Assembly: GCF_017832355.1 (NCBI RefSeq)
Contig: NZ_JAFIBY010000002.1
Span: 62,001-126,000 of the forward strand
From: Serratia sp. PL17
Lineage (GTDB): Bacteria; Pseudomonadota; Gammaproteobacteria; Enterobacterales; Enterobacteriaceae
Direction of reading: 5' to 3'
Length of the DNA: 64,000 nt
The notes under the pieces are model-generated. The model did not search any database and was not told the origin of the DNA. It saw nothing but the letters and a program-made list of their open reading frames with translations. The number at the start of each line of letters is the position of its first letter. Position 1 is the stretch's first letter. Made by a program: the position numbers and the translations under genes. Positions 29,636 to 40,955 of this stretch are shown piece after piece.

Positions 29636-30607
29636 TTAAAAATCACGTTGAACCGCGAGGTGCGCCAATCCTTCCAGCGCGGTGCGATGGGGGGATTCAG
29701 GCAGGGCCTGCAACGCGGCAATGGCCTTGTCGGCTTCTTCCTCCGCGCGCTGGCGAGTGTATTCCAGCGAACCGCATTGCTCCATGGCTTTCAGTACGGG
29801 CTCCAGCAAATGACGACCGTTGCCTTGCTCAATTGCGCCGCGGATCATGGCTTTCTGCTCGCCTTCACTATTATGCATGGCATGCAGCAACGGCAATGTC
29901 GGTTTACCTTCGTTGAGGTCGTCACCGGTATTTTTACCCAGGGTGCTGCCATCGGCGCTGTAATCGAGCAGATCGTCGATCAACTGGAAGGCGGTACCAA
30001 GATAGCGGCCGTAATCCTGCAGCGCTTTTTCCTCTGCAACGCTTGCGTCTGACAGGATTGCCGAAGACTGCGCCGCTGCTTCAAACAGGCGTGCAGTTTT
30101 GCTGTAGATCACCCGCATGTAGCTTTCTTCTGTGATATCCGGATCGTGCACGTTCATTAACTGCAGTACTTCGCCTTCGGCAATAACGTTAACGGCTTCG
30201 GACATCAGTGCCAGCACGCGGAGCGATTCCAGACTCGTCATCATCTGGAAAGCCCGTGTATAGATGAAGTCGCCAACCAACACACTGGCAGCATTGCCAA
30301 AGGCGGCATTGGCGGTCGCTTTGCCGCGACGCATGTCGGATTCATCTACCACGTCATCATGGAGCAGCGTGGCGGTATGAATGAATTCGATCAGCGCAGC
30401 AACGGTAATGTGTTTATCACCCTGATAATGCAAAGCCCGGGCCGCCAGAACGGCGATCATCGGGCGGATGCGCTTACCGCCACCACTGATAATGTAATAG
30501 CCAAGCTGATTGATGAGCGTGACATCAGAATTCAGCTGTTCGAGAATTGTTGCGTTCACGGCCGCCATATCTTGCGCGGTTAACTCGGTAATTTGCTCTA
30601 GGTTCAT
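29636..30607 (-). CDS. ispB: Octaprenyl diphosphate synthase
   Basis: The 323-residue enzyme starts MNLEQITELTAQDM. First aspartate-rich motif DDVVD (84-88, in LLHDDVVDESDMRRG), second DDLLD (211-215), and the isopentenyl-diphosphate-binding GGGKRIRP near 42-49. It makes the C40 side chain of ubiquinone and menaquinone. An in-frame extension to 30658 lacks conservation. It is divergent from rplU. Confidence 0.97.
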   Translation of the reverse strand: MNLEQITELTAQDMAAVNATILEQLNSDVTLINQLGYYIISGGGKRIRPMIAVLAARALHYQGDKHITVAALIEFIHTATLLHDDVVDESDMRRGKATANAAFGNAASVLVGDFIYTRAFQMMTSLESLRVLALMSEAVNVIAEGEVLQLMNVHDPDITEESYMRVIYSKTARLFEAAAQSSAILSDASVAEEKALQDYGRYLGTAFQLIDDLLDYSADGSTLGKNTGDDLNEGKPTLPLLHAMHNSEGEQKAMIRGAIEQGNGRHLLEPVLKAMEQCGSLEYTRQRAEEEADKAIAALQALPESPHRTALEGLAHLAVQRDF

Positions 30608-30775
30608 TGTATTTTTTTCAGCTGTGTTTCTCTTCACCGCGTTGAGATCGCTGCTCACATCGGTACATGGCGGTAACTGTCCTCCTGATTGTACTTGAAA
30701 AACGGTTCAGATAAACGCCATGAAAGAAACTGTGCTTTTTTTCTTCTTTTTTCTGCTTCTGGTCTTATTCTGCTC

Positions 30776-31188
<413 letters not shown>

Positions 31189-31193
31189 GTTAG

Positions 31194-31463
<270 letters not shown>

Positions 31464-31490
31464 TTTTCCGAGCCTGACTAAATAGATGTA

Positions 31491-31519
31491 AGCCCCGCAA
31501 TTCGTTGCGGGGCTTTTTA
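31491..31519 (+). terminator. rplU-rpmA terminator
   Basis: AGCCCCGCAA/TTGCGGGGCT hairpin with a TTCG loop followed by TTTTT. Confidence 0.9.
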
Positions 31520-31575
31520 CATTCTAGGGTGTTGGGCTGCTTGTGCGCAGACCCGTTAGCGCTGGCAAAGGTAAG

Positions 31576-32547
31576 ATGGAAACGAAACAGCAGGTCGGAA
31601 TTGGCATTTCTCTGGCGGTGACTACAGCGGTTTGTTGGGGCGCATTGCCGATTGCGATGAAAGAAGTGCTGGTAGTGATGGAGCCGTTTACCGTTGTTTG
31701 GTATCGCTTTACCATTGCTGCGCTTGGGTTGGGGCTTATTTTAGCCGTGCGCGGCAGGCTGCCGCCAGTGACTCTATTTCGCCAACCGCGCTGGTTGCTG
31801 ATTTTGGCTATCGCGACGGCGGGCCTTCTGGGGAACTTCATTTTCTTCAGCTCTTCGCTGCAGTATCTCAGCCCGACAGCATCGCAGGTGATCGGCCAAC
31901 TGTCGCCGGTCGGCATGATGTTTGCCAGCGTGCTGATTTTAAAAGAGCGCATGCGCATCACTCAGGTGATAGGCGCGCTAATGCTGATTTTCGGGTTGTT
32001 GTTGTTTTTTAACGTCAGCCTGATTGAGATTTTCACTCGCTTGACGGATTACACCCTTGGGGTGCTGCTAGGCGTGTGTGCGGCGATGGTGTGGGTCACT
32101 TATGGCGTTGCGCAGAAAGTGTTGCTGCGCCGATTAGCCTCGCCGCAAATACTGGTAATGTTGTACACTTTATGTGCAATAGCTTTATTTCCTCTGGCCA
32201 AGCCAGGGGTGATTTTTCAGCTCAGCGGCTGGCAATTAGCCTGCCTGCTGTTCTGTGGCGCCAACACGCTGATTGGCTATGGTGCGCTGGCGGAAGCCAT
32301 GGCGCGCTGGCAGGCGGCGCAGGTGAGTGCGTTAGTTACGCTGACACCGCTGTTTACCCTGCTTTTTTCAGATTTATTGGCGTTGGCCTGGCCACACGTA
32401 TTCGCCGCCCCGACATTAAATGTCGTTGGCTATGTCGGTGCTTTCGTGGTGGTAGCGGGCGCCATGTTTTCCGCAATTGGTCACCGTTGGTGGCCGCGAC
32501 GGGCAGAAACCCGCCTGGTTGCTCCTTTGAAGCAGCCCGGTGAATGA
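31576..32547 (+). CDS. yhbE: EamA/DMT-family membrane transporter YhbE
   Basis: A 323-residue protein with about ten hydrophobic helices in two EamA repeats. It starts METKQQVGIGISLAVTTAVC, with AAAGGTAAG just upstream. SPTASQVIGQLSPVGM ends repeat one and AAQVSALVTLTPLFTLLFSD marks repeat two, the usual substrate-site helices. The transported compound is unknown. It sits 16 bases before obgE and is probably co-transcribed with it, as in E. coli. Confidence 0.92.
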   Translation: METKQQVGIGISLAVTTAVCWGALPIAMKEVLVVMEPFTVVWYRFTIAALGLGLILAVRGRLPPVTLFRQPRWLLILAIATAGLLGNFIFFSSSLQYLSPTASQVIGQLSPVGMMFASVLILKERMRITQVIGALMLIFGLLLFFNVSLIEIFTRLTDYTLGVLLGVCAAMVWVTYGVAQKVLLRRLASPQILVMLYTLCAIALFPLAKPGVIFQLSGWQLACLLFCGANTLIGYGALAEAMARWQAAQVSALVTLTPLFTLLFSDLLALAWPHVFAAPTLNVVGYVGAFVVVAGAMFSAIGHRWWPRRAETRLVAPLKQPGE

Positions 32548-32563
32548 TTTACGGAGACGGTAA

Positions 32564-33736
<1,173 letters not shown>

Positions 33737-33750
33737 TCTTGTGAAGAAAA

Positions 33751-33780
33751 GGGCTCAGTTAACACTGGGCCCTTTTTTTA
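33751..33780 (+). terminator. obgE terminator
   Basis: GGGCTCAG/CTGGGCCC hairpin (one wobble) followed by a seven-base T-run, between convergent obgE and pmrB. Confidence 0.82.
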
Positions 33781-33786
33781 TCGACA

Positions 33787-34851
33787 CTATTTATTTAGCA
33801 CGTTTTCCGGTAGCCAGCATTGGGCATTCAGCCCGTGGGTATCCTGGCGGTTTTCCATCGTCAGGCGCCCTTGGTGCAGCTGTACGATACGGGTCACTAT
33901 ATTTAGCCCCAATCCACTGCCGCCGTAGCGCTGGTCCATACGACGAAACGCCTGGGTGAGTTCGCCAACCATTTTTTCTTTGATTCCCGGGCCTTCATCA
34001 ATCACTTGCAGCAAATAACCGTGCTTCTGCGCGGCAAGCTGTACCCGAATACTGCTGCCTTCTGGGCTGTAACGGTGGGCATTTTCCACCAAATTACGCA
34101 ACAACAGGCGTAACAGGACAGGGTCACCATGAACCGGCGCGGTTTCAGGCAATTGCCATTGCAGTTTTTGCTCGCGCTGGGCGACCAATTCCTCAAGCTC
34201 TTCCTGCAGCGGTTGGATCACGTTGTTTACCCAGTCGAACTGTTGGTAATGGCCGCTGGCAAAATCTTGCCCGGCGCGCGCGAGCATCAGTAATTGTTCG
34301 ACGGTGTGCATCAGCTGGTCAATGCGGGCAATTAACGGGCCGCTTTGTGGAATGCCCTGTTTTTCCATGAGTTCCAGATGCAGCCGAATCCCTGCCAGCG
34401 GCGTGCGCAGTTCGTGTGCGGCATCGGCGGTAAAGAGCCGCTCTTGCTGAATAGTGTTATCCAGTCGTGAAAACAGTTGGTTGAGTGTGGTGGTAACCGC
34501 CATCATTTCAAGGCTGTCACTGCTGAGCGGGAGTGGCGTCAGATTATCGGCGGAACGCTTCTCCAGCCGTTCCTGCAATTGATTGAGTGGCCGGATAATC
34601 CAACTGATAGCCCAAAATGAGGCGAGCAGCGTGACTATCATCATGATTAACGAGGGGGCAAGTAGCGAGGCGATGGCTTCGGCGATCTCCGTATCGACAC
34701 GTTCAGTACGCACTTTAGCCGACAGGGTTTCATCTACCAGAAAGCTGATTTGCTCCTGACTTTCGTGCCAAAGCCAAAAGGCGCTAATAAGCTGGGTGAC
34801 CAAAAGGATCAGCGCCAGCATCAATAACAGACGGCGGCGCATGCTGATCAT
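33787..34851 (-). CDS. pmrB: PmrB/BasS-type sensor histidine kinase
   Basis: A 354-residue kinase. TM1 about 9-28, a short periplasmic loop (29-61), TM2 about 62-86, HAMP about 85-138. Phospho-acceptor His147 lies in DAAHELRTPLAG; N box NLVENAHRYS; G1 DEGPGI; G2 GSGLGL. The loop contains two ExxE motifs (ESQE 30-33, EIAE 55-58), the pattern required for Fe(III) sensing in Salmonella PmrB, with the same 25-residue spacing. This favours PmrB over QseC-like kinases. It overlaps pmrA by 4 bases. Expected output is lipid A modification. Confidence 0.85.
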   Translation of the reverse strand: MISMRRRLLLMLALILLVTQLISAFWLWHESQEQISFLVDETLSAKVRTERVDTEIAEAIASLLAPSLIMMIVTLLASFWAISWIIRPLNQLQERLEKRSADNLTPLPLSSDSLEMMAVTTTLNQLFSRLDNTIQQERLFTADAAHELRTPLAGIRLHLELMEKQGIPQSGPLIARIDQLMHTVEQLLMLARAGQDFASGHYQQFDWVNNVIQPLQEELEELVAQREQKLQWQLPETAPVHGDPVLLRLLLRNLVENAHRYSPEGSSIRVQLAAQKHGYLLQVIDEGPGIKEKMVGELTQAFRRMDQRYGGSGLGLNIVTRIVQLHQGRLTMENRQDTHGLNAQCWLPENVLNK

Positions 34852-35510
34852 GATGAAGACTCCAGGCGGTAGCCGATGCCACGTACGGTACGGATACGGT
34901 CCTTACCTAATTTGCGGCGCAGGTTATGAATATGCACTTCTAGCGTATTAGAGCCCAAATCATCCTGCCAGGTATAAAGATCCTGCTGTAACAACTCGCG
35001 GTTGACCGTTTGGCCGGCGCGCATCATCAGGCGTGACAGAATGGCGAACTCTTTCGGTGTGACTTCCACCGGCTGTTGCTGAACATAGACTTGTTGGCTG
35101 GAAAGATTGAGCTGGAGATCATCCAACTGCATCAGATTGTCACTGTGGCCCTGATAGCGGCGAATTAAGGCGCGTACACGCGCTTGCAGTTCAACCAACG
35201 CAAAGGGTTTTACCAGGTAATCGTCAGCACCGGCGTCCAGCCCATCAACACGGTCTTCAAGGGCATCGCGAGCCGTCAGAATGAGTACCGGCAAATCAAC
35301 TTGTTGACGACGCCACTGCCGCAGCAGACTGGCGCCATCCATGTCAGGCAGACCCAAATCGAGGATGATCATGCTGTACTGGCTAGTAATGAGCAGGGCG
35401 TTGGCCTCCGCCGCCGTCGCGGCGCAGTCGCAAGCATAGCCTTCCCCTGCTAATGCCAGCGCCAATCCTTGTTGCAGGAGCTCATCGTCTTCCACAATCA
35501 GCAGTTTCAT
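34848..35510 (-). CDS. pmrA: PmrA/BasR-type response regulator
   Basis: A 220-residue OmpR-family regulator. Acidic pocket VEDDEL, phospho-acceptor Asp51 in LDLGLPDMDG, TARDALEDRVDGLDAGADDY and KPF. The C-terminal winged helix has TPKEFAILSRLMMRAG, NTLEVHIHNLRRKLG and RTVRGIGYRL. Two ATGs are adjacent; the second (35510) has GAGGG 5 bases upstream and matches BasR. It begins just after the dacB stop and overlaps pmrB, so dacB-pmrA-pmrB look like one transcript. Confidence 0.88.
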   Translation of the reverse strand: MKLLIVEDDELLQQGLALALAGEGYACDCAATAAEANALLITSQYSMIILDLGLPDMDGASLLRQWRRQQVDLPVLILTARDALEDRVDGLDAGADDYLVKPFALVELQARVRALIRRYQGHSDNLMQLDDLQLNLSSQQVYVQQQPVEVTPKEFAILSRLMMRAGQTVNRELLQQDLYTWQDDLGSNTLEVHIHNLRRKLGKDRIRTVRGIGYRLESSS

Positions 35511-35518
35511 CATAACCC

Positions 35519-36952
35519 TCAGTTATTCTGATAAATATCCCGGTACAGGCGGCTTTCAAAACGCACCAACGGAGCGCGGCGCTGTTTTTGATCTTCCGGC
35601 GGTACGGCATAACCTGACAGATACTGTACGAATGCAAAGCGCTGACCGCTGGCGGTTGTAATGAACCCTGCCAGATTATATACGCCTTGCAGCGCACCGG
35701 TTTTTGCAGAAACCTTACCGTCGACGCCGGCTTCGTGTAGCCCGCCGCGGTAGCGCAGGGTTCCGTCGTAGCCTGACAGTGGTAGCATCGAAATGAAGTT
35801 CAGCTCATTGTCATGCTGCGCAATGTACTGAAGCGCCTGCATCATGGTCGCTGGGGCCAGCAGGTTATGGCGTGATAACCCTGAACCGTCCACGACGATG
35901 CTATTGCCCAGATCAACACCGGCCTTCTGGCGCAGCACTTGGCGTACGGCATCAGCGCCGGCACGCCACGTTCCTGGGACACCAAAACGTTCATGCCCGA
36001 TCGTCCGGAATACGGTATCGGCGATCATGTTGTCCGATTTCTTCAGCATGATCTTCAGTAGGTCGTGCAGCGGTGCTGACTGCGTTTGTGCTATCACGGT
36101 CCCTTTCAGCCCTGGCTGGGTCTGGCGCTTTAGGTGGCCGTCTATCTGGATGCCAGCCTGTGTCAGCTCATCTTTCAGGATGGCTCCGGCATAGCTGGCA
36201 CCATCCTGGATAGCGAAGGCCAGCGGCAATGGATCGCTGCGTTGGGTCAGACAGCCAGTCAGAGTAAAGCGGTTTAACTCGCCGGGTACGACATCCAGCT
36301 CACAGTATTGGGCGTCCGGTGACCCTTTCGCCAGCGTACGCACCTGGCTGAACATATTGACCGGGTAATAAGAGGCCACGCGAATAAAGGCCATGTCGCC
36401 CGGATTCGGCGCGCTGTAGAGCGACACCGAGAAGCAGTTGCGATCGACAATCGCCGCGGCCGGCGGCGCGCTGAAACACTGCGTCAGGTCGTTCCACGGC
36501 CAACCGGGAGCTTTGTCATGGCTGGCGAATACGGACGTATCGACCAGCACATCACCGGTAATTTGCCGCACACCCTGCTTTTTCAGTATGGCGACCATAT
36601 TGCGCAGGTTCTGGCGCTTAAAGGTGGGATCGCCGCTGAAGCGGGCAATCAAATTGCCGCGCAAAACGCCGTCGCTGATATCGCCTTGACTCTCCAGCGT
36701 GGTCGTGAAGCGGTAATCGGGGCCGAGCTGCAACAATGCAGCCAGCGCGGTCAGCACTTTTTGGGTACTGGCCGGTAACGCCATTTGCTGTGAATGATAA
36801 TCGATGGTCGGCGTATCGGCGCCGATCTTCTGAACTACCAGGGCAAGGTTGGCCCCATCAGGCAAATATTGTGTGTAATCTTCAACCGGGGCCGCATTCG
36901 CATTTAGAACAAATGCGCAAGCCAATGCACTGACAATTCGTGAAAAACGCAT
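35519..36952 (-). CDS. dacB: Penicillin-binding protein 4 (DD-carboxypeptidase/endopeptidase)
   Basis: A 477-residue class C penicillin-binding protein. Signal peptide about 1-20 (ALACAFVLNANA), catalytic STQK at 62-65, second motif SDN in LKKSDNMIADT, third motif KTG in VSAKTGALQG. Extra domains II and III fill the region between SxxK and SxN, typical of the family. It trims and cleaves peptidoglycan cross-links in the periplasm. Its stop is within 10 bases of the pmrA start. Confidence 0.96.
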   Translation of the reverse strand: MRFSRIVSALACAFVLNANAAPVEDYTQYLPDGANLALVVQKIGADTPTIDYHSQQMALPASTQKVLTALAALLQLGPDYRFTTTLESQGDISDGVLRGNLIARFSGDPTFKRQNLRNMVAILKKQGVRQITGDVLVDTSVFASHDKAPGWPWNDLTQCFSAPPAAAIVDRNCFSVSLYSAPNPGDMAFIRVASYYPVNMFSQVRTLAKGSPDAQYCELDVVPGELNRFTLTGCLTQRSDPLPLAFAIQDGASYAGAILKDELTQAGIQIDGHLKRQTQPGLKGTVIAQTQSAPLHDLLKIMLKKSDNMIADTVFRTIGHERFGVPGTWRAGADAVRQVLRQKAGVDLGNSIVVDGSGLSRHNLLAPATMMQALQYIAQHDNELNFISMLPLSGYDGTLRYRGGLHEAGVDGKVSAKTGALQGVYNLAGFITTASGQRFAFVQYLSGYAVPPEDQKQRRAPLVRFESRLYRDIYQNN

Positions 36953-37069
36953 AATCTCGGGATAACAGCTGGATAACGTGCCGTCATACTACGGTGCATT
37001 CAGGGAAAAAGTAAACGATGACCCTCAAGGAACTCTACGCTAAAATGCGTATCAAAATGCAAAATCGAT

Positions 37070-37110
37070 CCTGACTTGGGCTAGTGTCCCGAGTCAGGCT
37101 TCTTTTGTTT
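37070..37110 (+). ncRNA. greA leader terminator, GraL-like small RNA
   Basis: CCTGACTTGGG (37070-37080) pairs with CCCGAGTCAGG (37088-37098; one G-U pair), followed by the T-rich tail CTTCTTTTGTTT. It lies 99 bases upstream of the greA start. In E. coli an equivalent leader terminator yields the short GraL RNAs and lowers greA expression. Confidence 0.7.
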
Positions 37111-37208
37111 ATCGCCTGGAGGCGGCGGGCACGTACCCCCCGTTTTTTCATACGAACACGTCAGGATGACGGCTATTTGAACAGGAAAGATTTAGAGGTA
37201 TTTACACG

Positions 37209-37685
37209 ATGAAACAGATTCCGATGACCTTGTTTGGCGCAGAAAAACTGCGCGAAGAGCTCGAATTTTTGAAAAGTGTGCGCCGTCCGAAAATCATTGC
37301 GGATATCGCTGACGCCCGTGAACACGGCGATTTGAAAGAAAACGCAGAGTACCATGCCGCGCGTGAGCAGCAGGGATTCTGTGAAGGGCGTATCCAGGAA
37401 ATTGAAGCCAAGCTGTCGAACGCGCAGGTGATCGATATCACCAAGATGCCCAATAATGGCCGCGTGATTTTTGGCTCCACCGTTTCGGTGATGAACCTGG
37501 ATAGCGAAGAAGAAGTGACTTACCGTATCGTTGGCGACGACGAAGCTGATTTCAAGAAAAATCTGATTTCGGTCAATTCCCCAATGGCGCGCGGTTTGAT
37601 CGGCAAAGAGCAAGATGATGTTGTTGTGATAAAAACACCGGGCGGCGATGTCGATTATGAGATCTTGAAGGTTGAATATCTCTGA
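37209..37685 (+). CDS. greA: Transcription elongation factor GreA
   Basis: A 158-residue factor. N-terminal coiled-coil finger (about 1-75) with tip acidic residues in [17 protein letters not shown], and C-terminal FKBP-like domain with [13 protein letters not shown]. It inserts into the RNA polymerase secondary channel and stimulates transcript cleavage in backtracked complexes. Its long leader contains a terminator hairpin at 37070-37110. Confidence 0.98.
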   Translation: MKQIPMTLFGAEKLREELEFLKSVRRPKIIADIADAREHGDLKENAEYHAAREQQGFCEGRIQEIEAKLSNAQVIDITKMPNNGRVIFGSTVSVMNLDSEEEVTYRIVGDDEADFKKNLISVNSPMARGLIGKEQDDVVVIKTPGGDVDYEILKVEYL

Positions 37686-37734
37686 ATATTCGCTATTCGT
37701 TCAGAAATTCGCCAGGGTTTTGTAAAGAAAGGAA

Positions 37735-37755
37735 AAAGGCCGCACGCGGCCTTTT
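37735..37755. terminator. Bidirectional terminator between greA and yhbY
   Basis: AAGGCCGC/GCGGCCTT hairpin with flanking A- and T-runs between converging genes. Confidence 0.8.
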
Positions 37756-37799
37756 ATCTGAATCAGGTGCATGGCACCTTTTCGTTAACCCAATGCTTA

Positions 37800-38093
37800 T
37801 TAACGCGGTAGACTGATCTTGCGCTCTTTAGACGGGCGGTAAAGAATAAGCGTACTGCCGATAACTTGCACGTTGCAGGCACCCGTTTCACGCACGATAG
37901 CGTCGGCGATCAGGGTTTTGGTTTCGCGATCTTCAGCAGCGATTTTTACCTTGATCAGCTCATGATGCTCCAGAGCCTGTTCAATTTCAGCCAGCACCCC
38001 TTCGGTGAGACCGTTATTACCCAGCATGACAACCGGTTTTAACGGATGCGCCAGGCCTTTCAGGTGCTGTTTTTGTTTATTATTCAGATTCAT
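37800..38093 (-). CDS. yhbY: CRM-domain ribosome-assembly factor YhbY
   Basis: A 97-residue protein consisting of one CRM RNA-binding domain. It starts MNLNNKQKQHLKGLAHPLKP and has the GxxG motif LGNNGLTEG. E. coli YhbY associates with pre-50S particles. It is divergent from rlmE, as in E. coli. Confidence 0.95.
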   Translation of the reverse strand: MNLNNKQKQHLKGLAHPLKPVVMLGNNGLTEGVLAEIEQALEHHELIKVKIAAEDRETKTLIADAIVRETGACNVQVIGSTLILYRPSKERKISLPR

Positions 38094-38237
38094 TGTCTTT
38101 TTTGCTTAAGTTGGGATTGAAAACGGTACATTCTACCGCCATCTCATGTATATCACCAAATCGGTCTTCACCGGTGTGAGTCTACAAGAGCTGCGAACCT
38201 GACATTAAGACTCTTTTTATGATAGTTGGAAAACGAG

Positions 38238-38867
38238 ATGGCTAATAAAAAGCGTTCTGCTAGCTCCAGTCGCTGGTTACAAGAACACTTTAGCGATAAA
38301 TATGTGCAACAGGCGCAGAAAAAAGGGCTGCGTTCGCGCGCCTGGTTTAAACTTGATGAAATACAGCAGAGTGACAAACTGTTTAAACCTGGCATGACCG
38401 TCGTGGACTTAGGTGCGGCGCCGGGCGGTTGGTCGCAGTATGTCGTGACCCAGATCGGCGGTTCCGGCCGCATCATCGCCTGTGATATTTTGCCAATGGA
38501 TCCTATCGTTGGCGTCGATTTCCTTCAGGGCGATTTTCGTGATGAACTGGTGCTCAAGGCTCTGTTGGAACGTGTAGGTGAAAGCAAGGTTCAGGTAGTC
38601 ATGTCTGACATGGCTCCGAATATGAGTGGCACTCCGGCCGTCGATATTCCAAGATCGATGTATCTGGTGGAATTAGCACTGGGAATGTGTCGTGATGTCC
38701 TCGCACCAGGCGGAAGTTTCCTGGTGAAGGTGTTCCAGGGAGATGGTTTTGACGAGTACCTACGGGAAATTCGCTCCCTGTTTACGAAGGTTAAGATTCG
38801 TAAGCCAGACGCTTCCCGCGCACGTTCGCGCGAAGTGTACATTGTAGCGACAGGGCGCAAGCTGTAG
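38238..38867 (+). CDS. rlmE: 23S rRNA 2'-O-methyltransferase RlmE (FtsJ/RrmJ)
   Basis: A 209-residue enzyme starting [21 protein letters not shown] motif [15 protein letters not shown] (about 55-69), catalytic Lys38, the aspartate in [10 protein letters not shown], and a C-terminal lysine in [10 protein letters not shown] complete the K-D-K set. It methylates U2552 in the ribosomal A loop. I chose the ATG four codons inside the longer frame from family conservation. It is 47 bases upstream of ftsH and the two are heat-shock co-transcribed in E. coli. Confidence 0.97.
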   Translation: MANKKRSASSSRWLQEHFSDKYVQQAQKKGLRSRAWFKLDEIQQSDKLFKPGMTVVDLGAAPGGWSQYVVTQIGGSGRIIACDILPMDPIVGVDFLQGDFRDELVLKALLERVGESKVQVVMSDMAPNMSGTPAVDIPRSMYLVELALGMCRDVLAPGGSFLVKVFQGDGFDEYLREIRSLFTKVKIRKPDASRARSREVYIVATGRKL

Positions 38868-38914
38868 TACCCTAACGCTGTTTGTTAACACAGTTGTAAT
38901 ATGAGGTTAATCCC

Positions 38915-40855
38915 TTGAGTGACATGGCGAAAAACCTAATTCTCTGGTTAGTCATCGCGGTAGTGTTGATGTCTGTATTCCAGAGCTTTGGGCCCAGCGA
39001 GTCGAATGGCCGTAGGGTGGATTACTCTACCTTCATGTCCGAACTGACCCAAGATCAGGTTCGCGAAGCGCGAATCAACGGACGTGAAATTAACGTTACC
39101 AAGAAAGACAGTAACAAATACACGACCTATATCCCTGTCAACGATCCTAAGTTGCTGGATACGTTGTTAACCAAGAATGTGAAAGTTGTTGGTGAACCGC
39201 CTGAAGAGCCGAGTTTGCTGGCTTCTATCTTTATTTCATGGTTCCCAATGCTGTTGCTGATCGGGGTTTGGATCTTCTTCATGCGGCAAATGCAGGGCGG
39301 CGGCGGCAAAGGCGCGATGTCCTTTGGCAAGAGCAAGGCCCGCATGCTGACCGAAGATCAAATCAAAACCACCTTTGCTGACGTTGCAGGTTGTGACGAA
39401 GCAAAAGAGGAAGTGAGCGAACTGGTTGAATACCTGCGCGAGCCGAGCCGCTTCCAGAAATTGGGCGGTAAGATCCCTAAAGGTGTGCTGATGGTTGGCC
39501 CTCCAGGGACCGGTAAAACGCTGCTGGCGAAAGCGATCGCCGGTGAGGCAAAAGTGCCGTTCTTCACCATTTCCGGTTCCGACTTCGTCGAAATGTTTGT
39601 GGGTGTTGGTGCTTCTCGTGTGCGTGATATGTTCGAGCAGGCGAAAAAAGCCGCACCGTGCATCATCTTTATCGATGAAATCGACGCCGTTGGTCGCCAG
39701 CGTGGCGCCGGTCTGGGTGGCGGTCACGATGAACGTGAGCAAACGCTGAACCAGATGCTGGTTGAAATGGATGGTTTTGAAGGTAACGAAGGCATTATCG
39801 TCATCGCTGCAACCAACCGTCCAGACGTGCTTGACCCGGCATTGCTGCGTCCAGGCCGCTTCGACCGTCAGGTGGTTGTTGGCTTGCCAGATGTACGTGG
39901 TCGTGAACAGATCCTGAAGGTGCATTCACGTCGTGTACCACTGGCTCCAGATGTTGATGCTTCCGTGCTGGCACGTGGTACTCCGGGCTTCTCGGGTGCC
40001 GATCTGGCCAACCTGGTCAACGAGGCCGCGCTGTTTGCTGCCCGTGGCAATAAACGTGTCGTGTCGATGGTTGAGTTTGAAAAAGCCAAAGACAAGATCA
40101 TGATGGGGGCAGAACGCCGCTCCATGGTGATGACCGAAGCGCAGAAAGAGTCGACCGCGTATCACGAAGCAGGCCACGCCATTATCGGTCGTCTGGTTCC
40201 TGAACACGATCCGGTGCACAAGGTAACGATTATTCCTCGTGGCCGTGCATTGGGTGTGACCTTCTTCCTGCCGGAAGGTGACGCGATCAGCGCTAGCCGT
40301 CAGAAACTGGAGAGCCAAATCTCTACTCTGTATGGCGGTCGTCTGGCTGAGGAAATCATTTACGGGCCAGAGAAAGTCTCTACCGGTGCGTCGAACGACA
40401 TTAAAGTGGCAACCTCGATTGCCCGTAACATGGTGACCCAATGGGGCTTCTCCGAGAAGCTGGGGCCACTGTTGTATGCGGAAGAAGAGGGCGAAGTGTT
40501 CTTGGGCCGTTCCGTCGCCAAGGCGAAGCACATGTCTGACGAAACTGCGCGCATTATCGACCAGGAAGTTAAATCCCTGATCGAACGCAACTACATCCGT
40601 GCGCGTGCGTTGTTGATGGAAAACATGGACATCCTGCATTCAATGAAGGATGCCTTGATGAAGTATGAAACCATCGATGCGCCTCAGATCGACGATCTGA
40701 TGAACCGTAAAGACGTGCGTCCGCCAGCGGGTTGGGACGATGCGGGTAAAGGCAGCAATTCCGACAACGGCGGCACACCAAAAGCCCCAACGCCGGTTGA
40801 TGAACCACGTACGCCAAACCCAGGCAATACCATGTCTGAACAGCTAGACAAGTAA
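38915..40855 (+). CDS. ftsH: ATP-dependent zinc metalloprotease FtsH
   Basis: A 646-residue AAA+ membrane protease. TM1 about 7-25, periplasmic domain, TM2 about 103-123, Walker A GPPGTGKT at 195-202, Walker [15 protein letters not shown] segment RPGRFDR, zinc site HEAGH at about 417-421. It degrades LpxC, sigma-32, SecY and other membrane proteins. I chose TTG at 38915 because GAGG sits 8 bases before it; the ATG three codons later has no well-spaced site. The C-terminal tail is Pro/Asn-rich. Confidence 0.97.
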   Translation: MSDMAKNLILWLVIAVVLMSVFQSFGPSESNGRRVDYSTFMSELTQDQVREARINGREINVTKKDSNKYTTYIPVNDPKLLDTLLTKNVKVVGEPPEEPSLLASIFISWFPMLLLIGVWIFFMRQMQGGGGKGAMSFGKSKARMLTEDQIKTTFADVAGCDEAKEEVSELVEYLREPSRFQKLGGKIPKGVLMVGPPGTGKTLLAKAIAGEAKVPFFTISGSDFVEMFVGVGASRVRDMFEQAKKAAPCIIFIDEIDAVGRQRGAGLGGGHDEREQTLNQMLVEMDGFEGNEGIIVIAATNRPDVLDPALLRPGRFDRQVVVGLPDVRGREQILKVHSRRVPLAPDVDASVLARGTPGFSGADLANLVNEAALFAARGNKRVVSMVEFEKAKDKIMMGAERRSMVMTEAQKESTAYHEAGHAIIGRLVPEHDPVHKVTIIPRGRALGVTFFLPEGDAISASRQKLESQISTLYGGRLAEEIIYGPEKVSTGASNDIKVATSIARNMVTQWGFSEKLGPLLYAEEEGEVFLGRSVAKAKHMSDETARIIDQEVKSLIERNYIRARALLMENMDILHSMKDALMKYETIDAPQIDDLMNRKDVRPPAGWDDAGKGSNSDNGGTPKAPTPVDEPRTPNPGNTMSEQLDK

Positions 40856-40877
40856 CTTTAGCTGTGTAATAACATCG

Positions 40878-40901
40878 AACCCCGGCATGCCGGGGTTTTT
40901 T
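40878..40901 (+). terminator. ftsH terminator
   Basis: A perfect 20-bp palindrome AACCCCGGCATGCCGGGGTT followed by more T residues, 23 bases after the ftsH stop. folP-glmM may be reached by read-through. Confidence 0.82.
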
Positions 40902-40955
40902 ATTGCCCGGTGGGCAGTAAACCAGGCAATCAGGCAATAGTAAGGTGAATAAGCC

